Shown here: piece by piece, positions 52,793 through 61,338 of the stretch | How positions within the stretch are numbered: position 1 is the stretch's first letter | Layout: each line of letters opens with the position of its first letter | Assembly (NCBI RefSeq): GCF_902506325.1 | Contig: NZ_LR732328.1 | Span: 124,001-188,000, forward strand | Reading direction: 5' to 3' | From: Limnobacter sp. 130 | GTDB taxonomy: Bacteria; Pseudomonadota; Gammaproteobacteria; Burkholderiales; Burkholderiaceae_B | Length of the DNA: 64,000 bases | Notes under the pieces: generated by a model | Databases searched by the model: none | What the model was told of the DNA's origin: nothing | What the model saw: only the letters and a program-made list of their open reading frames with translations | Made by a program: the position numbers and the translations under genes

Positions 52793-53647
52793 ATGCGTGC
52801 GAATGCACCATATTACTTTGTGCCCGGCTTGTCCCATTGGCCTGTGCTTGGCGCAGTGGCCATGTTCTTTTTTGTACTGGGCATGTCCCAGTGGGTAAAC
52901 GGCGCGGCATCAGGTCCTTACCTGTTTGCACTCAGCATGGGTATCCTGATTTATGTGTTGACCGGCTGGTTCAAGCACGTGGTTGGCGAATCTCAAAGCG
53001 GCCAGTACAGCGATCGGGTCGATGTATCATTTCGCTGGTCCATGGGCTGGTTCATTTTCTCTGAAGTCATGTTCTTCGCAGCGTTTTTCGGCGCATTGTT
53101 TTATGCCCGTCAAATCGCATTGCCCTGGCTTGGCGACATCGACAACAAGGCGTTCTTGTGGCCTGACTTCACTGCCAATTGGCCCAATACAGGCCCCGCC
53201 GGTACTGTGGATGCATTCCAAACCATGGGCCCTTGGCCAATTCCAACCATCAACACCGCATTGCTGCTGACCTCAGGCTTGACCCTGACTTGGGCTCACC
53301 ATGCCTTGATCGCCAACAAGCGTTCTCAGTTGATTTGGGGCTTGGCGCTGACCGTATTGTTGGGCGCAATCTTCATGGGCTTTCAGGCCTATGAATACAT
53401 TCACGCGTACCGCGACCTGAACCTCAAACTGACCTCTGGTATTTTTGGTTCAACGTTCTTTTTGCTGACCGGCTTCCACGGTTTCCACGTCACCATCGGC
53501 GCAATCATGTTGTTCTTCATCATGATTCGTTGCATCAAGGGCCACTTTACCCCCGACAGTCACTTCGCATTCGAAGCGGCTGCCTGGTACTGGCACTTCG
53601 TGGACGTGGTGTGGTTGGGCTTGTACGTGGTGGTTTACTGGCTGTAA
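52793..53647 (+). CDS. ctaE: Cytochrome c oxidase subunit III
   Basis: A 284-residue, seven-helix integral membrane subunit that stabilises the oxidase and shapes proton uptake. Motifs are RVDVSFRWSMGWFIFSEVMFFAAFFGALFYAR, the TWAHHALI segment and the closing GFHGFHVTIGAIMLFFIMIRCIKGHFTPDSHFAFEAAAWYWHFVDVVWLGLYVVVYW. AGGAG precedes the ATG by seven bases. It is followed by a terminator. Confidence 0.97.
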   Translation: MRANAPYYFVPGLSHWPVLGAVAMFFFVLGMSQWVNGAASGPYLFALSMGILIYVLTGWFKHVVGESQSGQYSDRVDVSFRWSMGWFIFSEVMFFAAFFGALFYARQIALPWLGDIDNKAFLWPDFTANWPNTGPAGTVDAFQTMGPWPIPTINTALLLTSGLTLTWAHHALIANKRSQLIWGLALTVLLGAIFMGFQAYEYIHAYRDLNLKLTSGIFGSTFFLLTGFHGFHVTIGAIMLFFIMIRCIKGHFTPDSHFAFEAAAWYWHFVDVVWLGLYVVVYWL

Positions 53648-53687
53648 GCAGGGTTCATTCCCACCAGGCTGTAAAAACTACAAATAG

Positions 53688-53721
53688 AAAAGCCACTGGA
53701 AAACTCCGGTGGCTTTTTTTT
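53688..53721. terminator. Rho-independent terminator after ctaE
   Basis: AAAAGCCACTGGA (53688-53700) pairs with TCCGGTGGCTTTT (53705-53717) through a four-base loop, followed by more T residues. It also works in reverse for the convergent DUF2909-type gene. Confidence 0.9.
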
Positions 53722-53732
53722 GGATTTTGAAC

Positions 53733-53933
53733 TTATCGAATGCCTGTTGACTCTATCCAGCCCATGTACCAGGCAAGCAGAATCAGAAGAAACAGCGCAA
53801 TGGACAAGCCGATGCGCATGGTTAACGCGTTTACAGTACGGCTGGATTTGCTTTTGTCTTTCATGAGAAAGAAGAAAGCTGAACCCAAGCTTGCCAGAAT
53901 GCCCAGGAACGCCAGGCCAATGATCAACTTCAT
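53733..53933 (-). CDS. DUF2909-type twin transmembrane protein
   Basis: From ATG 53933 this is 66 residues with two membrane helices (LIIGLAFLGILASLGSAFFFL and IGLSIALFLLILLAWYMGW) joined by a basic loop (KDKSKSSRTVNALTMR). The pattern fits the DUF2909 twin-helix family found next to cox genes. It is the only minus-strand gene inside the oxidase cluster, divergent from surf1. Its role is unknown. Confidence 0.78.
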   Translation of the reverse strand: MKLIIGLAFLGILASLGSAFFFLMKDKSKSSRTVNALTMRIGLSIALFLLILLAWYMGWIESTGIR

Positions 53934-53986
53934 GGTGAACACCTTTTTAAAACTAACCGTGTACAGCACACAAGTGGAAGTATGTC

Positions 53987-54817
53987 ATGGTTAATGCAGT
54001 GAAAACACCCGGCAAAGTCAAGCTGATCTTCACCCTGTTGATCGGGTTTGGCTTGGTGTGGCTGACCTTCAGTTTGGGGCAGTGGCAAACCGGGCGCGCC
54101 CAGGAAAAACAAACCCTGTTTGATGCGCAGGCCCGTGCGCTGGCCGCCGAGCCTGTGTCTCCGGCCAGTGGCCAGTTGGACTTGGACAATTTGTCCTACC
54201 GAAAAATCGATTTGAAGGGTAGGTTCGAGGCCAAAGCCCTGATATATATAGACAATCGTCAGGTAAATGGTCGACCAGCGGTGCAGGTGGTGCAAGGTTT
54301 CAGGCCAGATGGCGCCAGTTTTCTGATACCGGTGGATCGTGGTTTGTTGTTGCGCAACCCCGCAGAGCCCCGGTTGGCACCCGATATGCCCACCAATGCC
54401 CCAATGGCCGGTGAACTGTTTGATTTGCAAGGCACCATTTTGCCGCGCTTTGCCCAGTCTGCTGAATTGCGTGGCATGGCTTTGGGCGAAGCTGAAAGCA
54501 TCGTCATGGCTCAAAGCAATGGTTTTGATGTGTGGTCGAATTTTAGTGTGAGCGAATTTGAAAAGCTGACCGGCGAGCCGGTGAGCAACTTTGTGGTAAC
54601 TCAGCAGCCGGTCGCGCAAACAGCAGGCCAGCAACAGCTAGCCAGCATGGTGGGTGGCTTTTATCACCTGGCAGTACCGCTGCAAGAACAGGTGGCCAAG
54701 CACAAGGGTTACGCATTTCAATGGTTTACCATGTCGGCGGTGTTGGTGTTGCTGACTCTGTTTTTTGTCTACCGAGAGTTTTTTCGACGCGAGTTTTACA
54801 AGGAAAATAAAAAATGA
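53987..54817 (+). CDS. SURF1-family cytochrome oxidase assembly protein
   Basis: A 276-residue protein with a membrane helix at each end (about 12-32 and 240-260) and a periplasmic domain between. Family motifs visible are LGQWQTGRAQEKQTLF, YRKIDLKGRF, IYIDNRQVNGRPAVQVVQGF and LIPVDRGLL, with a final Phe-Tyr-His-rich FQWFTMSAVLVLLTLFFVYREFFRR. SURF1 assists heme a insertion into subunit I. The stop overlaps the next gene start (ATGA). It opens a second transcription unit: surf1, SCO-like, ctaA, ctaB, sco. Confidence 0.92.
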   Translation: MVNAVKTPGKVKLIFTLLIGFGLVWLTFSLGQWQTGRAQEKQTLFDAQARALAAEPVSPASGQLDLDNLSYRKIDLKGRFEAKALIYIDNRQVNGRPAVQVVQGFRPDGASFLIPVDRGLLLRNPAEPRLAPDMPTNAPMAGELFDLQGTILPRFAQSAELRGMALGEAESIVMAQSNGFDVWSNFSVSEFEKLTGEPVSNFVVTQQPVAQTAGQQQLASMVGGFYHLAVPLQEQVAKHKGYAFQWFTMSAVLVLLTLFFVYREFFRREFYKENKK

Positions 54818-55446
54818 ACGCAGCCAGCGCACCCGCGAAGCTGAACAAAAGCCGGATCACCATTTTGTTGGTATTCCTGACATGCGCCTTGCCCATTGTG
54901 GCGGCTTTCTATTTGTACTTTTTCAACAAGCCAGATGGCACCAACAATTACGGCACCATTCTTGATCCGCAGGTGAACGTGTCCACTGATGTATTCAAAA
55001 ACATCAATGGCGATGATTTCAGCATGAAGCAGGTGGCCGACAAATGGGTGCTGATTCAGGTCATCAACAGCGATTGCGATGAAGTGTGCCAGAACACCAT
55101 GTACTTCCAGCGCCAGGCCCGTGCATCCAAAGGCAAGGAGCAAGGTCGGATCGAGCGAGTTGTTTTTGTAACCGACAATGGCCCGCTTGAAACCCTGCTC
55201 TTGCGCCAGTTCCCGGATGTGCATTTTGTACGTGCCAGCGAAGATCAACTTAAAAGCTGGTTGCCACTGGAGCAGGGCATTGTGGGCAACAAAGGCAGCG
55301 CTGACATTGGTACCGTGCGCGATCACGTGTTTGTGGCCGATCCATTGGGCCATGTAATGATGCGTTTCCCACCCAACAACACCCTGCAATTCGACAAGTT
55401 TCGCAAAGACATCAGCCGCCTGTTGTGGGCTTCAAACATCGGATAA
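54814..55446 (+). CDS. SCO-like thioredoxin-fold membrane protein
   Basis: A 210-residue protein with an N-terminal membrane helix (about 15-37) and a periplasmic thioredoxin-like domain. Cys88 and Cys92 form a CxxxC pair (SDCDEVCQNTMYFQRQ), as in SCO copper chaperones, although the usual Pro-Asp-x-Cys-Pro context is lost. A possible third ligand His lies in TVRDHVFVADPLG. It probably helps copper or thiol handling for the CuA site. A more typical SCO protein is encoded at 57395, so the cluster has two different SCO-type genes. Overlaps surf1 by 4 bp. Confidence 0.75.
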   Translation: MNAASAPAKLNKSRITILLVFLTCALPIVAAFYLYFFNKPDGTNNYGTILDPQVNVSTDVFKNINGDDFSMKQVADKWVLIQVINSDCDEVCQNTMYFQRQARASKGKEQGRIERVVFVTDNGPLETLLLRQFPDVHFVRASEDQLKSWLPLEQGIVGNKGSADIGTVRDHVFVADPLGHVMMRFPPNNTLQFDKFRKDISRLLWASNIG

Positions 55447-55458
55447 AACGAGAGCAGC

Positions 55459-56466
55459 ATGAGCAGTTACAAGCGTTTGGTCGCATTCACCACAGTACTT
55501 ACATTCCTTTTGATCATGTTGGGCGCGTTTGTGCGCTTAACGGATGCGGGTTTGGGTTGCCCAGACTGGCCGGGCTGCTACGGCAAGCTCACGCCGACAC
55601 ATGCCGCCGAGGAAATTGCGCAGGCCGTTGAAGTTCAGGGTGGAACGCATGGCCCGGTTTCCATGCCCAAGGCCTGGAAAGAAATGGCGCATCGGTATGT
55701 GGCCACCTTTCTCGGTTTTCTGATTATCGGCATTATGGCCATGGCCTGGAAAAAAAAGGCGGAGCTCAGGCAGTCGCCGGCCCTCGCCACATGGCTGTTT
55801 TTTGCAGTGTGTCTGCAAGGTGCTTTTGGCGCCTGGACAGTCACCATGTTGCTCAAGCCCGCCATTGTGACCGGGCACCTTATTGGCGGCATGACCATTC
55901 TTGGCATGCTGACCTGGTTGTGGTTGCGTCAAACCAGCCCTGCACGCAGCCTGGCACCCCCCCGTGATGGGGGCGGTTTGCGAATTCTGGCGCGAGTGGG
56001 TTTGGTGGCAGTGATCGCTCAAATTATTCTCGGTGGCTGGGTTAGCACCAACTATGCTGCGGTGGTGTGCACTGATTTCCCAACCTGCCAGGGCAGCATG
56101 TGGCCGCACATGGAATTCAAAGACGCATTTCACATTATTCGGCACTTGGGTGAAACGCCCAACGGTGAAATTCTGAATGTGGCCTCGCTCACTGCGATTC
56201 ACTTCATTCACCGCATTGGAGCCGTGGTGGTTACCGGTATTTTGGGTGTTCTCGCGTTTGCCCTGTGGCGCAACCCGGGTACCAAGCCTTTGGCCATTAA
56301 AGTGGCGGCGGTGCTGACTTTGCAAATTGCCATGGGTATTGGTAACGTGGTGTTTCAATTGCCTTTGTGGTTGGCCGTGGCGCACAATGGGGGCGCCGCG
56401 CTGTTGCTGGTCACCCTGATCTTGGTAAACTATCGGGTTGCGGGCAATCGCCATCGAATTTCATAA
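55459..56466 (+). CDS. ctaA: Heme A synthase
   Basis: Oxidises the C8 methyl of heme O to the formyl group of heme A. The 335-residue protein has eight membrane helices. Features are [26 protein letters not shown] at the N-terminus with the conserved cysteine pair, [45 protein letters not shown] with the second pair, and [10 protein letters not shown]. Conserved heme-ligand histidines are present. GAGAG lies upstream. It ends 8 bp before ctaB. Confidence 0.95.
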   Translation: MSSYKRLVAFTTVLTFLLIMLGAFVRLTDAGLGCPDWPGCYGKLTPTHAAEEIAQAVEVQGGTHGPVSMPKAWKEMAHRYVATFLGFLIIGIMAMAWKKKAELRQSPALATWLFFAVCLQGAFGAWTVTMLLKPAIVTGHLIGGMTILGMLTWLWLRQTSPARSLAPPRDGGGLRILARVGLVAVIAQIILGGWVSTNYAAVVCTDFPTCQGSMWPHMEFKDAFHIIRHLGETPNGEILNVASLTAIHFIHRIGAVVVTGILGVLAFALWRNPGTKPLAIKVAAVLTLQIAMGIGNVVFQLPLWLAVAHNGGAALLLVTLILVNYRVAGNRHRIS

Positions 56467-56474
56467 GGCCCAAC

Positions 56475-57389
56475 ATGCCATCAGCTCCACCCAAAGCAGA
56501 CAAAGCCAAAACCGTGAGCAGTTTTGCTCACGTGGCCAAACAGTACTGGACATTGACCAAGCCACGCGTGGTGGCCTTGATCGTGTTCTGTGCGGTAATT
56601 GGCATGTTTTTGGCAACCCCCAGTTTGCCCAATGTCCAGGTACTTATTGCAGGCACCTTGGGTATTTGGCTGGTGGCGGGTGCTGCGGCTGCGTTCAATT
56701 GCCTGGTCGAGCAGCAAATTGATGCCAAAATGGCGCGCACGCGTGCCCGCCCTTTGCCACGGGGTGAACTGAATTCTGTCCAAACGCTGGTCTTCTCCAG
56801 CATGGTCGGCGGCGTGGGTGTGTGGATTTTGTATGTGTTCGTGAACCCGCTCACCATGTGGCTTACCTTGGCCACCTTCGTGGGTTACGCAATCATTTAT
56901 ACCCTGTTGCTGAAACCCAATACCCCCCAAAATATCGTGATCGGTGGCGCATCGGGTGCCATGCCGCCGGTGTTGGGTTGGGCCGCGGTTACCAACAGTG
57001 TGTCTGCCGAGGCACTGGTTTTATTCCTGATTATTTTTGTGTGGACCCCACCACACTTCTGGGCGCTGGCCCTGTACCGCACGCAAGAATACGCGCGCGC
57101 GGGCCTGCCCATGTTGCCGGTAACCCATGGCGCTGCATTCACACAGTTCCATGTGTTTTTGTACACCATCATGCTGGCAGCCACCACGTTGATTCCCTTT
57201 GCCATGAAAATGAGCGGCCTGATATACCTGATCAGCGCGGTCGTGCTGAATGCAATTTTCATTGGGTATGGCTACAAGATCTGGAAAAACTACAGCGATG
57301 CCTTGGCCAAAAAGGCATTTACGTATTCCATCGCCTATCTGGCGTTTTTGTTCGCGGCCTTGTTGGTCGATCACTATGTAACGGTGTAA
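56475..57389 (+). CDS. ctaB: Protoheme IX farnesyltransferase (heme O synthase)
   Basis: Adds a farnesyl chain to heme B to make heme O. 304 residues from ATG 56475, with AAGG upstream. A UbiA-family protein with about nine helices; the prenyl-diphosphate motifs are [23 protein letters not shown] (an N-x-x-x-E/D-x-x-D variant) and the second loop near [62 protein letters not shown] is diagnostic for CtaB. The frame open further upstream overlaps ctaA and is not used. Confidence 0.96.
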   Translation: MPSAPPKADKAKTVSSFAHVAKQYWTLTKPRVVALIVFCAVIGMFLATPSLPNVQVLIAGTLGIWLVAGAAAAFNCLVEQQIDAKMARTRARPLPRGELNSVQTLVFSSMVGGVGVWILYVFVNPLTMWLTLATFVGYAIIYTLLLKPNTPQNIVIGGASGAMPPVLGWAAVTNSVSAEALVLFLIIFVWTPPHFWALALYRTQEYARAGLPMLPVTHGAAFTQFHVFLYTIMLAATTLIPFAMKMSGLIYLISAVVLNAIFIGYGYKIWKNYSDALAKKAFTYSIAYLAFLFAALLVDHYVTV

Positions 57390-57394
57390 GCAGT

Positions 57395-58006
57395 ATGCGC
57401 AGTGTATTCAAGCAGTTTCAGCAGGTAAGCAAGGCGTTGGCTTTTGGCGCAGTGGCGCTACTGGCCGCCTGCAATACGGGCCCCGCCACTTTCACGAATA
57501 CCGACATCACGGGTTCATCCCTGGTGGCCAACTTCAAGCTGAAAGACCTATCGGGCACTGAACGCACCATGGAAAGTTACAAGGGCAAAGTGGTGGCCAT
57601 GTTTTTCGGCTACACCCATTGTCCCGATGTGTGCCCCATTACCATGCAGCAATGGAGCGAGGTGAAGGCCAAACTGGGCGAAAAGGGAGACAACTTGCAG
57701 GTGTTGTTTGTGTCTGTTGATCCCGAGCGCGATACACCCGAACTGTTGAAAAAATATGTGCCCCAGTTTGATCCTTCGTTCGATGCGCTGACCGCCGAGT
57801 CATCTGAAGAATTAAAGCCTTTGCTGGCTGGCCTGCGTGTGTTCGCTGGAAAAGTGGAAGGCAGTACGCCAGACAATTACCTGATGGACCACACCTCGGC
57901 CAGTTATGTGTTTGACCAGCAAGGCCGTGCCCGTTTGCTGGTTCGTCACAATGCCGACTCCGCGCCTGTGGTCAGCGACGTTGAGCAAATTCTCGACGGC
58001 AAGTAA
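57395..58006 (+). CDS. SCO1/SenC-family copper chaperone lipoprotein
   Basis: A 203-residue thioredoxin-fold protein from ATG 57395, with a lipoprotein signal (LALLAAC-type lipobox, ALLAAC, lipid on Cys26). The copper/thiol motif is GYTHCPDVCPITMQ (Cys76, Cys80) and the third ligand His is in YLMDHTSASYVFD. It delivers copper to or reduces the CuA site of CoxB. It lies 5 bp after ctaB and closes the oxidase cluster; its stop abuts the stop of the convergent gene at 58007. Confidence 0.93.
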   Translation: MRSVFKQFQQVSKALAFGAVALLAACNTGPATFTNTDITGSSLVANFKLKDLSGTERTMESYKGKVVAMFFGYTHCPDVCPITMQQWSEVKAKLGEKGDNLQVLFVSVDPERDTPELLKKYVPQFDPSFDALTAESSEELKPLLAGLRVFAGKVEGSTPDNYLMDHTSASYVFDQQGRARLLVRHNADSAPVVSDVEQILDGK

Positions 58007-58642
58007 CTAATCCTTTCGTGCGGTAATTACACTGCAGCTTAGTTGCGTCAGCTTCAGTGTGAGTTCTTTCTCAAATTGGGCAATTGTGCGCCGCTTGTTT
58101 TGTGGCTGCGCGCCAGCCTGTTTCGACATCACGGTGTCTTCATCAACACTGAAGATCACTTCCCATTCCAGCAAAAGTGGTTCATCTTCTGTCGCGTTGT
58201 TGAGCAAGGCAATGACGGGTCTGCCTTCGAATAACTCGTTCTGAATCAATTCAAGTGTGGTTTGCGCGGTGTTGCCCGCATACCAGTTGGCATTCAACTC
58301 TGCCTTGCGCAGTGCTTTAAGCAGTTGGGCTGGTGAAGTGCCCATGGTGCCGCTGAGTAGGTCGGGGCATGCTGCCCACCGCATTATTTCGAGAATATAT
58401 GGGTCGTTTTGGGGGTGGCCGTGCCGGTCTTTGGGTATGTGATTCCAGCCAATTTGATGGTGGTGAAGTACCATGCCTATCGCGCAAGGCCCGCTTGCGC
58501 GCTCAATGCCTTCCGGTGCCGAAAATTCATAAAACGGGCTTAGCTCAAACTTGGCTTGTGCCTGGAGTTCGCGTGGGGCCTTTGTACCGACAATGGGTTT
58601 GGCTTCAGAAAAATCAATCTCGAAGCGCGTGTTGCCGTTCAT
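58007..58642 (-). CDS. Uncharacterised protein, possibly a C39-like papain-fold remnant
   Basis: A 211-residue soluble protein I do not recognise with certainty. The segment ERASGPCAIGMVLHHHQIGWNHI, followed by MRWAACPDLLSGTMGTSPAQLLKALRKAELNANWY and ELFEGRPVIALLNN, resembles the layout of C39-like cysteine-peptidase domains (CGPxxLxMVL, then GTxxxxL, then GxPVIxL). The Cys of CGP is replaced by Ser (SGPC), and the usual HFV histidine region reads LLLEWEVIF, so peptidase activity is doubtful. No signal peptide is seen. It ends exactly where the convergent sco gene ends. Confidence 0.55.
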   Translation of the reverse strand: MNGNTRFEIDFSEAKPIVGTKAPRELQAQAKFELSPFYEFSAPEGIERASGPCAIGMVLHHHQIGWNHIPKDRHGHPQNDPYILEIMRWAACPDLLSGTMGTSPAQLLKALRKAELNANWYAGNTAQTTLELIQNELFEGRPVIALLNNATEDEPLLLEWEVIFSVDEDTVMSKQAGAQPQNKRRTIAQFEKELTLKLTQLSCSVITARKD

Positions 58643-58763
58643 AAAAACACATGTCCTTTGCTGCTTGACTCAACCCACATCTTATTCAGGGAATGTACGG
58701 ATTCATGCCGCGCATAGTTCTATGCACAAAGCTTATTCCGTTGTGCAGAACAGAGGCTCGAAC

Positions 58764-59492
58764 TTACTCGGTGGGCAGGTTGGGGGTGTTGCTGGCTTGC
58801 AAAGGTGCAGGCAGACTGCCCAAAGGGGAAGGGGCGCCCAAGGTGGAAAGCAGGCCATCCAAGGCGTCAGTCACGGGGCTCAATACTGCGTCGAGTGGGC
58901 CGGCTTCTGGCTCGGGCTCAGGCTCGGGTTCAGGCTCCGGGTTTGTGTTGGGCGGTGGGTTGCTGGCACCATTGCCTGGGTCGTTGTTGTTGCCCGATTC
59001 GGCGCTGCTGGTGGTGTCAGTGGTACTCGTGTTGTTGTCTTCGTTGTCGCTGTATATGGCGGCAGTGGCACCTAAAAATACAAGGCTTTCCAGCACGGGG
59101 TAGCCGGTGGAGTCACCGCCTTCGGCACTTGTGTCAAACAGGCCGAACAGGTCGGGCGTGTCGGTGGTGCTTGCGGCACTTTCGGGCGGCTGGCTTTCAA
59201 AATACACGCCTTGGCCGTACAGGTCGGTGGCAATCCACTGCGGTACCTGGTCCAGTGCAACCACTTCAAGATTGAATGTCGCGGCCGCGCCATTTTCAAT
59301 CACCAATGCGTCTTTTACACCAGTGAATTGAATAATTGCTTTGCTGGCAGGGTCGCTGACCACGCGGTCGCCCGGCAATAACATCATGCCGGGTTGCGCG
59401 GGCAGGAAAAAACCATCCCGAACCAACTGCACATTGCCGTTGACCTCGGTAATTTTTGCCTGTTGTTCAATGGACGTGGTTGCTGCGTTCAT
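58764..59492 (-). CDS. FecR/retention-module-like protein with low-complexity acidic tail
   Basis: A 242-residue protein of unknown function. Residues about 10-85 (KITEVNGNVQLVRDGFFLPA, MLLPGDRVVSDPASKAIIQF and a strand near residue 65) look like the small beta-domain of FecR-type proteins or the N-terminal retention module of large LapA-type adhesins. The second half is disordered: Asp/Asn/Ser/Thr-rich, then an array of Pro-Glu dipeptides (about 185-198) and a Leu/Pro/Ser tail. There is no signal peptide and no membrane helix apart from a weak LESLVFLGATAAIY. It could be a truncated adhesin head; no adhesin or type I secretion genes are nearby. Confidence 0.6.
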   Translation of the reverse strand: MNAATTSIEQQAKITEVNGNVQLVRDGFFLPAQPGMMLLPGDRVVSDPASKAIIQFTGVKDALVIENGAAATFNLEVVALDQVPQWIATDLYGQGVYFESQPPESAASTTDTPDLFGLFDTSAEGGDSTGYPVLESLVFLGATAAIYSDNEDNNTSTTDTTSSAESGNNNDPGNGASNPPPNTNPEPEPEPEPEPEAGPLDAVLSPVTDALDGLLSTLGAPSPLGSLPAPLQASNTPNLPTE

Positions 59493-59497
59493 GAGTA

Positions 59498-60175
59498 CTA
59501 AGCGTAATTGTAGGGGCCACCCACTTCAAGGGCTTTTCCAAAACTGGGCATGGCATGAATGCGTTTCACGTAGGCCGCAATTTTGGGCATGCTTTTAATG
59601 CTGTCCGCCCGGCTCATTGCAGCTTCAAGCGGAAAACTCATCATGAAGTCAGCACCCGTCATCTCGCTGCCGCAAAACCACTCATTCTTGGTCAACACGC
59701 TTTCAATGTAGGCGAACTGCTTTTCAAGATTGGGGTTGATGAAATTGCTTTTAACCTGCTTGGAAATGCCGCGCGCAATTGGCAGCACGATCGGCTTGAG
59801 CAATGCGGGTACCGGCGCGTTTTCAATTTTGTTGAACACCAGCGTCATGACCAGCGGTGGCATGGCTGTGCCCTCTGCAAAGTGCATCCAGTAGGTGTAA
59901 TCGCGGTGTGCCTGTGTGCCAGCTGCGGGGCGCAATTTGCCGCCTGCCTTGTCGATCAGGTACTCCACAATGGCACCGCTTTCTGCCACGGTAATGTCGC
60001 CATCGGTAATCACGGGCGATTTCCCCAAGGGGTGAATCTTCAGCAGTTCAGGCGGGGCCAGGTAGGTTTTTGCATCACGCGCATAGCGCGTTACCTTGTA
60101 AGGCAGGCCAAGTTCTTCAAGCAACCAGATAATTCGTTGCGAGCGTGAGTGTTCCAGGTGGTGTACTTCGATCAT
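59498..60175 (-). CDS. Glutathione S-transferase family protein
   Basis: A protein of about 225 residues beginning MIEVHHLEHSRSQRIIWLLEELGLPYKVTRYARD, a thioredoxin-like GST N-terminal domain with a Ser in the catalytic area (HSRSQR) and the cis-Pro/glutathione motif GKSPVITDGDITVAESGAIVEYL. The helical C-terminal domain includes GADFMMSFPLEAA (N-capping/ADxxL-like motif). GST-type detoxification or isomerase roles are possible; the substrate is unknown. ATG 60175 is preferred over ATG 60181, because the rpoH terminator T-tract runs directly into 60181. Confidence 0.87.
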   Translation of the reverse strand: MIEVHHLEHSRSQRIIWLLEELGLPYKVTRYARDAKTYLAPPELLKIHPLGKSPVITDGDITVAESGAIVEYLIDKAGGKLRPAAGTQAHRDYTYWMHFAEGTAMPPLVMTLVFNKIENAPVPALLKPIVLPIARGISKQVKSNFINPNLEKQFAYIESVLTKNEWFCGSEMTGADFMMSFPLEAAMSRADSIKSMPKIAAYVKRIHAMPSFGKALEVGGPYNYA

Positions 60176-60181
60176 GGTCAT

Positions 60182-60207
60182 AAAAAAGGGCTTGTTGCCA
60201 AGCCCTT
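60182..60207 (-). terminator. Rho-independent terminator of rpoH
   Basis: AAGGGCTTG (60186-60194) pairs with CAAGCCCTT (60199-60207). On the minus strand it is followed by six T residues that end at the first possible GST start codon. It separates rpoH from the GST gene, which must have its own promoter or depend on read-through. Confidence 0.88.
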
Positions 60208-60248
60208 AGTGTAGGTTAGTTTTCACCCGAAATGATTACCGCTTTGTT

Positions 60249-61175
60249 TTAAACCTCACCGTGTTCGTACTTCAACAAGGCAGTTTTCATTTTTTTCATG
60301 GCCTGGGTTTCAATTTGGCGCACCCGTTCAGCCGATACGCCCAGCTCGGCGGCCAGGTCATGCAGGGTTTTGGCGTTGTTGCCAGCCAACCAGCGGCTGG
60401 AAATAATGCGTTGGCTGCGTTCGTCCAGGCTGGCCAGTGCCAGGTCCAGCCCTTCACTGTGCAGGCGTTCCATGTTGGCGCCTTCCAGCACTTCGGTGGG
60501 TTCGGCACCCTCGGCGGCCAAATAACGCACAGGGTTGTAGCTGTTTTCCTCGCTGTCTGCGTCTACAACAGGGTCCAGGCTGAATTCATGGCCCGCCATG
60601 CGGCGTTCCATGTCGTACACGTCTTCAGGGCGTACATTCAGCTCACTGGCCACCTCGTTGATTTGGTCGGGTGACAGGGTTTGGCCGTACTTCTTGAAGC
60701 TGTTCAGGTTGAAAAACAGCTTGCGGTGCGCTTTGGTGGTGATCATTTTCACCATGCGCCAGTTGCGGATAATGTATTCGTGAATTTCGGCCTTGATCCA
60801 ATGCAGGGCAAAGCTGACCAGGCGCACACCACGCGACGAGTCGAATCGCTTTACAGCCTTCATCAAACCGATATTGCCTTCCTGAATCAGGTCAGCATGG
60901 GGTAAACCATAGCCCAGGTACTGGCGTGCTACGGCAACCACCAGGCGCAGGTGGCTAAGCACCAGGCGGCGGGCAGCTTCCAGGTCGTTGTCGCGCTGCA
61001 GGCGTTCGCCCAACTCCACTTCTTCCTCTTGCGTCAGCATGGGAATTTGGTGGGTGGCGGAAATGTAAGCATCCAGGTTGCCAAGCGGGCCACGGGCGAC
61101 CAACGCCCATGGGTCGCGCACAGCAAGGCTGTTGCCCATGGCGCGGGTGTTAGCAAGAGTTAACGCAGTGGTCAT
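60249..61175 (-). CDS. rpoH: Heat-shock sigma factor RpoH (sigma-32)
   Basis: Directs RNA polymerase to heat-shock promoters. 308 residues from ATG 61175, of usual length. Region 2 reads LIQEGNIGLMKAVKRFDSSRGVRLVSFALHWIKAEIHEYIIRNWRMVKM. The RpoH box, close to the Q(R/K)KLFFNLR consensus, is AHRKLFFNLNSFKK. Region 4 has ELGVSAERVRQIETQAMKKMKTAL. A GGAG lies about 14 bases upstream. The promoter is overlaid by a perfect CIRCE operator, indicating HrcA repression of sigma-32 synthesis. A terminator follows. Confidence 0.96.
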   Translation of the reverse strand: MTTALTLANTRAMGNSLAVRDPWALVARGPLGNLDAYISATHQIPMLTQEEEVELGERLQRDNDLEAARRLVLSHLRLVVAVARQYLGYGLPHADLIQEGNIGLMKAVKRFDSSRGVRLVSFALHWIKAEIHEYIIRNWRMVKMITTKAHRKLFFNLNSFKKYGQTLSPDQINEVASELNVRPEDVYDMERRMAGHEFSLDPVVDADSEENSYNPVRYLAAEGAEPTEVLEGANMERLHSEGLDLALASLDERSQRIISSRWLAGNNAKTLHDLAAELGVSAERVRQIETQAMKKMKTALLKYEHGEV

Positions 61176-61216
61176 GATTGCGGTTTTCTCCGAATTAATG
61201 AACCAATTTCCAGTTA

Positions 61217-61246
61217 ATTTTAGCACTCCTTGCTACAGAGTGCTAA
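61217..61246 (-). promoter_or_regulatory. rpoH promoter overlapped by a perfect CIRCE (HrcA) operator
   Basis: TTAGCACTC (61220-61228), 9-bp spacer, GAGTGCTAA (61238-61246): this matches the CIRCE consensus at all 18 arm positions. On the minus strand the same bases give TTAGCA (-35, 61246-61241), an 18-bp spacer and TAAAAT (-10, 61222-61217), so HrcA binding would block this promoter. The I78-like gene starts 93 bp away on the other side. Confidence 0.9.
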
Positions 61247-61338
61247 TCGCCCGGAAAGTTCACGAACAGCTGGCTTGACCTGACAGAAACTTTAAAGCAC
61301 ATTGGAATGGCGTCGGTGACCGGTGCGAGCCTTGGGCA

